A stretch of 64,000 nt of DNA from assembly GCA_964019165.1 (NCBI GenBank), contig OZ025271.1, positions 11,941,259 through 12,005,258 of the forward strand. Direction: 5' to 3'. Each line of letters begins with the position of its first letter. Position 1 is the stretch's first letter. A model generated the notes under the pieces. The model searched no databases and had not been told where the DNA came from. It saw only the letters and a program-made list of their open reading frames with translations. The position numbers and the translations under genes are program-made. Below, in pieces: positions 10,709-21,743 of this stretch. Origin of the DNA: Mastigias papua. Lineage: Eukaryota; Cnidaria; Scyphozoa; Rhizostomeae; Mastigiidae.

Positions 10709-11050
10709 TTCTCCTAATTTTATACATGTATAAACTATATACTGTAACAAATGTTTATTATATGAGAAGATATGCGCAAATTCTGCAGAACATGAAGTAT
10801 TAGAATGTTTAATATAGCTGCATACAAATAACTGTGTAGTGGAAAACGTGACGCATACAAACAATGTACACTATGCAGAAGGAGGATGCCTACTTTACGT
10901 ACAATAAATGAGTGTTAATTGGACGAATTAATATGTGCAAATTATGTAGACAATGGAGAGTTATAAAGTCATGTATATGAACATAAAAATGTATTGAGAA
11001 TATATGATGAACTGGAATATCGACAACATGTGCATAAAAATGAGCGTTTT
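10709..11050 (+). pseudogene. Decayed short ankyrin-type repeats, block 1 continued
   Basis: After the SINE the same unit resumes (gagaagatatgcgcaaattctgcagaacatgaag, then gcatacaaataactgtg). It runs to the palindrome at 11061. No open frame survives beyond a fraction of a unit. Confidence 0.5.
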
Positions 11051-11060
11051 AGTAATGAAT

Positions 11061-11596
11061 AGCTTAGTACTGATAGCCCGCTACACGCGGGCTTCCCTAG
11101 CCCCAGTTCAAAAGTTGCATATTAGCCTTGGAAAGACTAACGCTGTGCCCCCATGAAAGTTGCTTGGTCTGGGCGCATAGGATCACGAGAAGGTGACGTC
11201 ATGGGCCTCTGCGATGGAGCACATGACTTTCGGCCTTGCATTGTGCAAATCGAAGAAAATTGCGAGACAAAATTGTGCAAAAAATGCTCGGATACCTGCG
11301 CTAGGCTACGGGGCAGTAAAGGGAAAGGATGAGAATCAAGAGGCCCCGTAGCCTAGCGCAGGTATCCGAGCATTTTTTGCACAATTTTGTCTCGCAATTT
11401 TCTTCGATTTGCACAATGCAAGGCCGAAAGTCATGTGCTCCATCGCAGAGGCCCATGACGTCACCTTCTCGTGATCCTATGCGCCCAGACCAAGCAACTT
11501 TCATGGGGGCACAGCGTTAGTCTTTCCAAGGCTAATATGCAACTTTTGAACTGGGGCTAGGGAAGCCCGCGTGTAGCGGGCTATCAGTACTAAGCT
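11061..11596. mobile_element. Perfect long palindrome (MITE-like foldback)
   Basis: Two 254-bp arms (11061-11314 and 11343-11596) are reverse complements without a visible mismatch, around a 28-nt loop. The ends read gcttagtactgatagcccgc with TA on both sides, which fits a TA target duplication. Each end carries a small internal hairpin (agcccgc..gcgggct). GC content is far above the surroundings. The arms contain the palindrome tgacgtca, a CRE/ATF-type sequence. No protein is encoded. Confidence 0.85.
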
Positions 11597-11639
11597 AGTC
11601 TCTATTATATGAATTGTTGAATGCACAGAATTGTTTAAA

Positions 11640-13670
11640 ATGCTCTCTACAATGAGGCACTAATGAAACTACATGACATATTGTCTCCTGCTTCACTCAA
11701 CTCTAACTGAAGGAGTCCTGGAAATAATTTTAAGATGTTATAACATATACAATATAGCACATGAATTGGCAGGTATGAGTGGTTCTGTTATCATGTAGGT
11801 GACCACTAATCCTGTCCACAGAGGTACACAATCAAGTCTGATCCATAAACGTAGGTGTTATAAAACTGGAATCTGTGATAGGACTTGGTAGCTCAATGTG
11901 ATAAAACAAAAGAATAGTGTTTAGTATTCCTATACCACACCTTTATATAATATATAACAGAGTGTAAAGCTATTGATTGAGCAGCATGAATCATATTAGA
12001 TATCAGCCAGAGTTCTTGGGGGGAGTCCATAGGTTATGGCTATACAAAACAAATAATGCAGCTATCCAGTACTAAATTATCTGTTACAACCATGTGAAAT
12101 TCAGATGTCAAACAATAATGGTACTTGGATAGGGGAAAGTGGCCCCATAAATCAAATATTGCTATCTAGTACTAAGTCATCCCTAAAAAAACTATAATAT
12201 CATATGCAGAATGATCTATGGAAGTCAGTAATTCTTTGAAATGAGTAATAATATATATCCTGTATCATCAACTCAGATGTCAAACGAAGGCATTACCTCA
12301 TTGGGGGCAAGGGGCTTCATAAATTAAGTCTAGGCAATAAAAGTGATGGTCATATCTAGTACTAATCCATCCCTTAAGAGTATATCATCACGTGCAGAAT
12401 GATCTATGGAATTCAGTAATGGAATTTATAACAAGTGATCTCAGAAAGAAGGGGAACTGTGTCCCAACAGAAGAACATTCAGTATAGTGGAACCCCTTAA
12501 ATTTGACTTGACCAGAATAACTCTACCATCTATAGTGGAAATAACTATGAAGCCTACTGTAAATACAGTGAAAACAAAATAAAAAAGAGTTACTGAGCTG
12601 AGAATAAAGTTGGTAACATCTTAGTGTTTGCCTGTAAAACGTGTATGATAAAATCAAGGAGTATATTCGACTGTAAGGGCAATATCTCAAATGTAAGCAA
12701 AGTGCCCAAACTCTTGAGACATCCTAACATCCAACTCACGTGCATATACTAAGAATCAAGAGCAAGCTAAAAGCTCCTAGTACATCAGCAAATATTGCAT
12801 TAAATACCTCCTCAATATCATAACCATACTTCTGCAGTAACAAAACGGTAAGTTAGAACAGAAAATCAAGCAAAACTTAGGGGAACTGCCTTGATCTTAT
12901 TGCCCTTGAAGCAAAGTTATGGAATCACCCTCAAAAGACCACAATTAATCCAAAACAAAGGACAACAGGTATCTGCGATCGTGAGATGAACTTGGGAATC
13001 CCCTCGCATTTCACAGTACACACTACGACAAAGGTAAAGAGTGAAAGTAAAAACTGCAAAATTAGGGTAACCAAATTCAGCAATAGCCCTATACATACTT
13101 CAGTGAAAGCATTCCACATACCAAGACTTTATCCCCATACACAACCGTATCCTATGTCATTCATACATGTGGTAAAAGCAATGGATAAATTCCAAGCTAG
13201 CAAGGAATACAACAGTAAACATTACATAATCATTTCATCACAATGTAGTAAGAAACGTAGGATACCTTAGCGAATGAAATCAAGCGAAAAAACATTAAAC
13301 TGGAGGCAGAACGACGAAATTCTCCTCCAAGTCACAGGACAACTATACAGTAGTCCTAATCAAAACATTGCCAACTGAAAGCAGCAAGCACGCCATTCCA
13401 TGTCATCTAAATAGGCATGAAAAGCAAACAACCTGCCATAATCTAGCACGGAATACAAAGTCAAACATATGTTGAATATCTTTTCACAATGTAGAAGGAA
13501 AAGCACGGTGATTTAGTACACAGCATCGAACAACTTTGAGAAGAACTGTCATGGCGGTAATTCACTCGAGGGAAGGTGGCTGAATCTCGTTGAAAGATAT
13601 GGAAATAAATGGCTGGCAACAGTAGAATACAGATGAAATGGACAAAGGACATACAGGAATTCTTAACTCA
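11640..13670. other. AT-rich DNA without recognisable genes
   Basis: Apart from the diverged repeats at 12060-12430 I see only short frames with no domain signature. Confidence 0.4.
12060..12430. repeat. Diverged tandem repeats, about 183-bp unit
   Basis: The phrase atctagtactaa..catcc recurs at about 12163 and 12351, with a weaker copy near 12063. The last two copies share gcagaatgatctatgga and ggggc..cataaat. They are old and diverged. Confidence 0.6.
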
Positions 13671-13695
13671 AACCATTTCAGGAAATTAGAGCTGG

Positions 13696-13935
13696 CTTAC
13701 CTGGAAGAACTGCAACCAAAGTCTCCTCGCGATAACACACACAGTTACTTAGTCCTACTGGACCGCTCGCAAAACTGACAACACGCGGTCCAGCAGGGAG
13801 GAGCAACAGAATTGCTGGTAATGGCGATAAGAGGAAAGTGGAATAACTCGGCGAAAAAAAATGATAAAAATCAGATCTCTTCTTATGTAAGTAGTAGACC
13901 CAAATGGCTACCCTCAACAGAAATTTGGGGGCCAT
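13696..13935 (-). other. Possible 5' exon with splice donor
   Basis: On the minus strand a CpG-richer stretch than its surroundings ends in cttccag followed by gtaagcc, a good donor. It contains an inverted repeat ggaccgc..gcggtcc. It could be a first exon of a leftward gene, but I find no downstream exon. Confidence 0.2.
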
Positions 13936-14059
13936 GGGACAAATACCCTGGGAGGAGATCGTGTAGGCGGAATCAGGTCACGTGGTACAAATCTGAGCAA
14001 TCTGATTGGTTTGGCATAAATTATCATATAGGCATCTTAGTATATAGTGATGGATACGC

Positions 14060-15180
14060 GAAAATTGTGCCAAATAGAATAGGACGAATTATAATATCTA
14101 AATTATCTGCAAAAAACTGAGTTTCTATTGGAAGAAAGGATATGTCGAAGTTCCGCAGAATATAATGAAATATCAAAAACTAAAATGTGTAAGCTATCTG
14201 CATACAAAGATGTGCATTCATTGTGCAAATGGATATATGTAATGACTTCATTATGTGGAGAAAGAGAATGTCTAAATTACTCAATATGGAAATGACTTTC
14301 TATGGAAGAAATGGAAATTTGCAAATTCTGCAGAATATGAAGAATTAGATTTTCTAATATCTAGATATAAGTAAGAGTATCCATTGGAGAAAAGGATATT
14401 TAGAATGTCTGCAGAAAATGATGAATTATAGTATCTTTACTGTCTGCATAAAATGAGTTTCTGTTGTAAGAGAGGCTATGTCCAAATTTGGCAAATTATA
14501 AGGAATCAGAATTTCTATACAATCAACATAGAAAAATCTCTACTGAACGAATGTAAGGCTACAGAATATGACAAATATGAAGGACACCGTAATATGAAAT
14601 ATAAAGGACGCAACTATCTACGTAAAGTTGAATGTCCAATAGGCCATATGATATGTCAAACTTTAGCAGAAGGAAAGAATTAGAATGTTAATGTATCCAC
14701 ATAGATATGAGTGTCTATGTGACAACAGGACATTTCAATGCTCTGCAGAGGATGAATATCTAGACAGTCTACTACTATATGTAACAAATGTGACTATTGA
14801 AGGTATAAATATGCTTAAACTCTTCATTATAAGAAGACTTAGAATCATTTAAAACATGCCCACAGTACTAAGTGTCTATTAGACAATTCTGCAGAGTGGG
14901 GAGGGGGAGAATGTCTAAGCTATTCTCAAAAAAGTGAGTCGTCTATGGGGTGACGCAATATTCGAAATTCTACATAATGTAAACAATTAGACTGTCTATC
15001 AATTGGATAATGAGAGAGTCTATTGAATAGCTAAATATTGGACAATTTTCATGATATGAAGACAGGGAATGTCAAAAAGAGCCCATAAATGTATGTTTCA
15101 ATTGGACAAGGGGATGCATGCAAACCCTGCAGAATATGGAGAAGGAGAATATCTACTCTGTCTTTATGAAAGTTAATGTC
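14060..15180 (+). pseudogene. Decayed short ankyrin-type repeats, block 2
   Basis: The same unit as at 9.2-11 kb reappears: gtttctattggaagaaagga..cgcagaatataatga, gagtatccattggagaaaagg, gtgtctattagacaattctgcagag. Spacing is again about 80 bp or multiples, and every unit is broken by stops or shifts. Confidence 0.55.
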
Positions 15181-15189
15181 TAAGGGACG

Positions 15190-15600
15190 AAAAGATGGTA
15201 TGAAAATTGTATATGAGAACCATTAAAGTAACCTTCGGAGCCAGAAATATGGATGCCCACAACAAGCTCAAAAAGTATAAGCATATATGAGTGTGTATGA
15301 ATATCACACAGATTACACTGGTGAACAAGTTTTCAAAAGTTGATTGCTTCGTTAATAAAAAGCATGATTTCTTACATTCTTTCATCAGCTACTGAATTCA
15401 AGACTGGCAGTTAAAATTGATTGGCTATAGCTTACAGGATACAAAAGGTTTATTTATGCAAGTGGATGTATATTTAGTAGGCATGGTGAACCACTGAATA
15501 CAGTAGTAAAGCTGAGCTACATAATCAATGTCATCATTGCATACGTTTAGAACAAAGAGTATAGAACAAACAAATTAACTTGCTATTTAATGTCTTTTCT
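15190..15600. other. No gene recognised
   Basis: AT-rich sequence between the repeat relic and the pseudogene to the right; nothing supported. Confidence 0.4.
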
Positions 15601-16130
15601 TCGTCGTTTCGCTTATCGCTTGCTTGCAGCATCTGTGGCATCCTTCATTGCCATCCAACGAAAGCCTGCAAGTATTAATGGGCTCCAATTGTCCTGGTAT
15701 CTCTGTTCCTTTGCATACATATCTTGGTGAAATCGTATGCCATCCTCACAACTCACTGCTCGAAAGCTAGATGGAAAGAAATCCATATGAAAATCTGACA
15801 ATAAGATTTAAGTAACATATTGCACCCCTTACAGCTGTATACTTCTATGCGACTGGAAATCAATTCCCTGAAGTTCTCTGCTGTTTTGTTCCCTAGAAAT
15901 TTTGTGTCCACCAACTTAAATCTTCCTAATATAATTTTCTCTGTTTTAAATGGTGCTTGGTCAAATTAACTGTCATGGATTAGCTGCCATACCCAAGGAC
16001 CTATAGATACAACTGTCTTTATTTTAGCTTCAGTCAATTTGGCGAACTTTGTAATGATGTAAATGAAAACTGTCCCTGTTTATCTACGGCCTTCAAAGAG
16101 CTTTTCATTCACCCCTGTTTTATGTGCAAT
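15601..16130 (-). pseudogene. Relic of a widespread invertebrate transposon-borne protein
   Basis: On the minus strand the frame near 15613-15801 reads FRAVSCEDGIRFHQDM, then KEQRYQDNWSPLILAGFRW. From memory this matches a recurrent uncharacterised invertebrate family with GERFHQD, RYQG.W and MLADYCW.LKRD motifs, usually annotated only as hypothetical and probably carried by transposons. Upstream, in shifted frames, pieces such as TKFLGNK and GCNML extend the match toward 16130. Multiple stops and frameshifts make it a pseudogene. The family's function is unknown to me. Confidence 0.5.
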
Positions 16131-16925
16131 GGTGGCAAAAATAAATTAAGTGGATTCAATGAGTGGCAGATGTTGGCTGTTCTTCTCGCAACACTCATTT
16201 GAACTATTAGGAGATTCATCAACAGAGCTATTACCTTTACATTGCCATTCAGCTGCCACTAAGTTTGCTCATAGTTTATCTCCGTCACATGGACTGCATA
16301 TCCTAAGTTATGAGATATGGTTCGTCGGAAGAAGGTGCTAGAAAATATGATGCCTGCCATATTGACAATCGATTACTACTCTTCGAACTTACACTTTACC
16401 CATCAGTCTGAATCAAGTATTAATTTCTGAGGTACCTCAGCAGGTACAGGAAGTGTTTCTCAATGCGTTACTGGATGCATGGTTGATGTTAGAATATTGA
16501 ATATGCTATTTCTCCTTTCTTGACAAGCCTTTGCCGACAGGTGTGGCTATGCAAACTCTTGCATAGAGCCATAACTTAAAAACTAGAGCCAATCAGCAAA
16601 GTTAAAGCCCATTTTTGTGCTCAGCGAACTAGAAGTAGGCAAGATTGGCTTCTTTTATTTCCTAAGTAATTTTGCTGCTTACCAGTGTTATCGAAAATGA
16701 ATTTAAGATGTTAATAGACAGTATGCTTATATAGATTATTGGTTAATTAGCTTATAAGTTTATATATATAAATTGTAACAAAATGGCTCTTTGCCAACAT
16801 TTATGTTGTTTAGACCTTGTCTTCAACGCTTTAAACTACGACTCTAGGAGCTGCTTACATATTACCTCTTACATTTTCAAATATTAACTGCCAAAACATG
16901 TACTCTATAAGTACAATTCAACTAT
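16131..16925. other. No gene recognised
   Basis: AT-rich sequence; a continuation of the flanking relic is possible near its left edge. Confidence 0.35.
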
Positions 16926-16929
16926 ACTC

Positions 16930-17900
16930 AGCAGAACAATAAATACAGAATGTGCATACGCAGATGCTGAAGAGTATAAAGAACAATTATGCGTTGAATA
17001 TGATAAACATGTAAGTGGGAGCCTCTCTGGTACTATATAACATGTGTATATGTTGTAGAATGTGGAAATTTAGAATATGTTAAATATGCTCATAATGATT
17101 TGGTGTCTCTGGCAGGAATAGATACACTAAAGAACATGGATATTGATCATGCCAAAACTATCCTTATTAAATTACGTTTCTTGATCGAATAGTCTTATAT
17201 CCATGCTGCAGAATGTGGAAAAATGAAGTGTCGAAAAATGCTTTAGAAAGTGAGTGTTAAGAAAACGAATCGCGATGTGCATGTGCTGCAGAATATAGAG
17301 ATATTGAGTCTATGAAAATGTTTATAAAAATGAGCGCCTACAAGATGAATCGAGGTGTGAATATGCTGTAGCATATGGCGACTTAGAATATTTAAAGTAA
17401 TATCAAAATATGGTGTCTATGGTACGAATGGGCATGTGCATATGCTGCAGAAAATAGGGATACATACTGTCCAGAAATATAGCATTAAATGTTAGAGTCG
17501 TCTGGAGGATCTGAAATGTACAAGTACTTCAAAGAATTTTCTTCTTCTTGGGTGCCGTGCTAGGACAATCAGTAATCAGTCATAATCATCCTTTTGTCTT
17601 CATCAAATTATCAAATTATCTCTAGCATCAGATTCAGAGTATGAAGGACTGAAATGTTTAAATTTGCTTATAAAATGGAATTTGCGCAAAAAGTTGAGAA
17701 GTGTATTACTTGCAGAAAATGAAGGTTGAGAATGCTTGAGATGTGCTATTAAAACTGAATGGCTGTGCGGCTAATTGATATGTGCATATGTGGTAGAATG
17801 TTAAGACTGATATTGTCTAAAACATCCTCATAAAAATGGGCGTCTGTGGGAAAGATGAAAATGTGCATGCGCTGCAAATAATGCTGGAAGACATGGAGTA
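16930..17900 (+). pseudogene. Decayed short ankyrin-type repeats, block 3
   Basis: This is the clearest survivor of the array. The stretch beginning acatgtgtatatgttgtag (about 17040) translates to TCVYVVECGNLEYVKYAH, almost the textbook short ankyrin-type unit. Further units include cgatgtgcatgtgctgcaga and gggcatgtgcatatgctgca. Stops and shifts interrupt each unit. Confidence 0.65.
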
Positions 17901-17989
17901 GTAGAATGTTTTAAATGTGCACACGAATATGAATGTTTATGGGTTGGATAAACATGTTCAAAAGGACCAACGAACAGGACATGCATATA

Positions 17990-19102
17990 CACTGTCCTCA
18001 CGAAAGTATCCGAAAACTTTTGAATTTGGTTGCGAATTCTCTGCGAGAGAGATTTTGTTTGCAAATTTCAAAATCAATTTTAATGAAATCCCTTTCATCA
18101 ACCGCCTCTAAACTTTACATGAAGCATCTTCAGCCTCTCGACCTACTTACTACTTCAAAAGTCAGAGTTTATCAATATAAGGCAAACACCATGAAGAGTT
18201 TTGTGTCAAGATCGTAAACATGAAAAGGAACCAGCTGACTTACGAACAGATGTTAAAAATACTATTTTAGCATATTAATGGAAAAAGATATCATAAACTT
18301 TTAGACATCACCTGATACCTTACAGCTGGTGCTGTCGACATTTGCAAAAACTGTGGAAAGACAAGAAGCGTAGAAAAATGCTAATGTCAGGAAGGCAAAA
18401 AATTCTCATGACATCATAGATGATGCTGTCATAAAATAGAGATCGGTTCTCTTGCATAAGGCTTGCATCGTACAGGCTTCTTATTTCAGATAAAAGAATT
18501 ACTGTTAATAAGCTCAGAAATTCTGCAACAGTTTGTTACCATTTATTGATTTTGGAAGGGTTTCAGAAAAGATTATTTCAACTAACAATAGGAGTCCTAT
18601 TCCACAGCCTGAATTCGTTGTTTTCTGCGAATGGGCAGTCAGTTGGTTTGACCTCAGCCACTTTTTTTTACTTCTTGTTTCTTCTAAAGTTTTTTGCAGA
18701 TGTCAACAGCAACAGATGTAAAGTATCCAACTGATGTCTAAAAGTCTAAAAGTGATGATATCTATTCCTATTATTATTAAATCTATTCTCGATCTAATTG
18801 TATCTAGTCCCGTTATTATGATAAAATAGTATTTCTAACATCTGTTCGTAAGTTAGCTCTTTCAGTATGATCGCTACTATCTTTATTAAAAACTCTTCGT
18901 TGCGTTTGCTTAAATGTTGATAAAATCAAATGTTTGTAATAATAAGCAGGTCGAAAGGCTGAATATGCTTCAAGTAAAGTTTAGGGGCGGTTGATGAAGG
19001 GCTTTTCATGAAAATTGCTTTTGAAATTTACAAACAAAATCTTTCTCGTAGAGAATTCGCCACCAAATTCAAAAGCATCCGGATACTTTCGTGAGGACAG
19101 TG
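17990..19102. mobile_element. Tc1/mariner-like element with about 280-bp TIRs
   Basis: The left end cactgtcctcacgaaagtat is mirrored at the right end, with TA on both sides (17988-17989 and 19103-19104), the Tc1/mariner target duplication. The inverted match continues with about 85-90% identity for about 280 bp (to about 18270; from about 18820). The interior of about 550 bp shows no intact transposase. It is a non-autonomous, aged copy. Confidence 0.85.
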
Positions 19103-19224
19103 TACAAATCATATAAAAGTACTCGATTTTAACTGCAGTTAATATGTTTAAGATGCTTCCTTGTGCTACACAGTGTTATTTTATTAAAAAAAAACACAAT
19201 ATATTGATATTATAAAAGTAGATA

Positions 19225-19310
19225 TGAGAAGAATAAATGCAACAATATTTTTCTATTTCCAAGACATGTTTTGGATTGTTCCAATCCATCATCAGTTGCT
19301 AAATACAATG
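19225..19310 (-). ncRNA. Hammerhead ribozyme-like motif, left terminal repeat
   Basis: On the minus strand CTGATGA (19295-19289) is followed by stem ggattg-gaa-caatcc, then AAAAC. The canonical GAAA has A in place of its first G. The flanking gcaa and downstream ttgc can pair as a short stem I, with att as the possible cleavage triplet. Confidence 0.45.
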
Positions 19311-19792
19311 AGAAACCTCTAGACACATCAATCGAATATATTAATCGAAAAAGGAATCAATGTACTGAAAAGGAATGAAACGGTTATAGAAAAAGAGCTA
19401 AAAGCTTAAGGAAAAGTTATAATGCTGAATCTGCTTATTTAAATCAGGGCCTGTCACACAAGATGTGCAATACCTTTTTAATTTTTAGTTTATACGGAGT
19501 GTTTGAAGAATCCAACATTTTATTACAAGCATTATTACAAGTCTCTTTTTTTTAATATTTATAAAAATTTAGTCCCGATAAAAATTTAGAATACTGGCAA
19601 CAATTACACACTACAATACTACTAGAACGATACCCCAGGGAGCAAGCGACTATGACTACTCCGGGGCCATTTGAACACATAAATTAAAAATTACTGTCGG
19701 TCTCAGCTCAGATGCCACAAGTATGCCTGTGACACGAAACAACTGGTGTTCTTGGTCGACTGGTGCAAGCCTCTTTGCAAACAACTGAACTT

Positions 19793-20690
19793 TTAAAGAT
19801 GTTTAAAGATATTATAATTTTTATCAGTAAATATATACTCACGCACTCGAATAGATAAATGTTGGCTTGTGTCACCAATCTGCACGTAATTGCATCCGGT
19901 ACATTTAAATCTATACACCACATAAGAGCGGAGCAATCTAGGCACATGATTCTTAACCGATAGCAAATTTTTAAACCTAAAGGAAGAAAATGGTAGTTGT
20001 ATTTTAAGATTGTTACAATATCTATTGACAACCATTCGTATCTTACTGTGGGTAAAATTGGAAAACTTAAGAAGTGGCAGCTTAAAATAAACAATATAAA
20101 TATCAGTAGGTAAAGTTGAAGTTTTAGAGCTATCAGCATTATCAAGATACGATTTGACTACCCGGCTTATCAACTATTCAGGGTATTGATATTTTTTTAA
20201 ATATAAAGTAGAGTTTATTAGCATCCTCATTAAAGTTAAGAAGAGTATTATTGATTTTGTAAGCTCTATCTACTAATGTACGAATAAGATCAATCCTATG
20301 AGAAAAGGAGGAAAAGCTGAAAAAATTATTAAGCAACCGAGTAAATGTATTTATAGGATGTAATGATGCTAAGAGACAGGATAGGGTTTTTATTATTGAT
20401 ACAGACATCAAGAAAAGCCAACATTATATTATTTTCCTTTTAAACAGTGAATTTGATGTTTGCGTTTTGTGAGCTGAGAAAATCAAAGACAGATAAGGTA
20501 TCATGCTCAATATTGAATAATGAAAACAATCATCACCAAAACTTCGATGAAACTGAACAGGAGGACTTTGATACTGATTAAGCCATATATCTTCATGATG
20601 CCCTAGGACTGGATTAGCTAGCACAGGTACAAGTTATGAGCCCATAGCAACACCATCTATTTCATCATAGACTTTACCATTAAAAAGAAA
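19793..20690 (-). pseudogene. Penelope-like RT and GIY-YIG endonuclease remnant
   Basis: Minus-strand frames, broken by stops and shifts, show in order: FNGKVYDEIDGVAMGS (about 20690-20640), the RT segment before the active site in Penelope-like elements; VLANPVLGHHEDIW and FGDDCF (about 20624-20540), where YVDD normally lies; and LLRSYVVYRFKCTGCNYVQI, then GDTSQHLSIRVREY (about 19950-19830), the GIY-YIG nuclease core with the upstream CTGC cysteines. The polymerase-nuclease order is diagnostic of Penelope-like elements. At least three breaks make it inactive. Confidence 0.85.
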
Positions 20691-20819
20691 GTGAGTTTGA
20701 GAGGTGAGTGAGAAAGTGAGTTTCACTCCTTTTCGCTACATTGATTCCTCTTTCGATTAATATATATTCGATTGATGATTTTAGCGTTTATTTATGCACC
20801 TAGAAGTTTTTCATTGTAT

Positions 20820-20885
20820 TTAGCAACTGATGATGGATTGGAGCAATCCGAAATATGTCTTGTAAATTGACAAATATTGTCATAT
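20820..20885 (+). ncRNA. Hammerhead ribozyme-like motif, right terminal repeat
   Basis: CTGATGA (20827-20833), stem ggattg-gag-caatcc, GAAA (20850-20853), then tat..ata plus ttgt..acaa, which can form stem III, then att as a possible AUH triplet. This is the best-preserved core of the three Penelope-family copies. Stem I is weak. Confidence 0.55.
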
Positions 20886-20895
20886 TTATTCGCCT

Positions 20896-21633
20896 TATAT
20901 CTACTATTAAAAACCACCATTAATGAACAAACAGGCATTTGTAACTATCTTCATGACATATAACATCATTTAATTACTATTTTCTAATTTTTCAATTTAA
21001 TGTAGTATATTTTCAGTTAGATGTTAATCCATATGATTGTACAAAGTATGACAAAGTATGTCAACATGTAGACATACGTATGTAAGACATAAATAAGCAT
21101 AATTAATAGAAGAGAATCAATAACAAAGCCATAGAATGAATTAATTCACATCTTATTACTCACCACTCGTCAAAAGTCGACTTCAAAACAACTGTAGGGT
21201 CTTACTAATTGAGATGAGATTGTGTTCTTGTTATAAGTGTCCCAAGATATCATCAAATAGTGGAATGTCTATCTAGTAACTGGTCGAGATGAACTCTAAA
21301 GAAGAATAAAGACGAAACTAAGTATGGTATCTCATGACATCTAATGTTCTAAAACAAAAACACTGAGAACTACAACACAACAGAATAGCGTAAATTTATT
21401 TAACATATAAATGTAATAAATTAATATATAATATGGAATTTATCACAAATTAGCATATATGAAGTTTAAATATCGAATAGAAAATGATTTGACGATGAGA
21501 AAGCATTGGTAGTAACAACATTTTATCTTGTTTGTATAGTGCTATTTTCTCTTGTAAGTTATATATGTTTTAAACAGGTCCTTGATTGATAACAGCACAT
21601 TGTTGCTGAACAAGTTTAACCTGTATAAATATG
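20896..21633. other. AT-rich DNA, no gene recognised
   Basis: Nothing with coding or repeat structure that I can support. Confidence 0.4.
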
Positions 21634-21660
21634 ATATTATTATTATTATTATTATTATAT
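21634..21660. repeat. (ATT)n microsatellite at the 3' end of R4-like element A
   Basis: About eight ATT units; on the element's sense strand this reads (TAA)n. Confidence 0.9.
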
Positions 21661-21743
21661 ATCTGGTACACACTAATCTCAAATGCTATTTGTCTTTCTA
21701 TTAGTGGAGTTATCTTCTTGAGCTTTGACAACAACAAGTTTCT

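Larger units (their letters stand above)
19225..20895 (-). mobile_element. Penelope-like element, degraded
   Basis: RT and GIY-YIG endonuclease relics on the minus strand are bracketed by inverted terminal repeats (about 19225-19400 minus sense, about 20738-20893 plus sense). The repeats share tcgattaatatattcgattg and gtatttagcaactgatgatgg. Inverted and partial terminal repeats are typical of Penelope-like elements. The coding part starts inside the RT, so it is 5'-truncated. Confidence 0.85.

Noticed and set aside
19708..20145. Second minus-strand frame overlapping the Penelope nuclease
   Set aside because: Its N-terminal part overlaps the frame that carries the GIY-YIG motifs and shows none itself. 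At most it reflects a frameshift in the relic.
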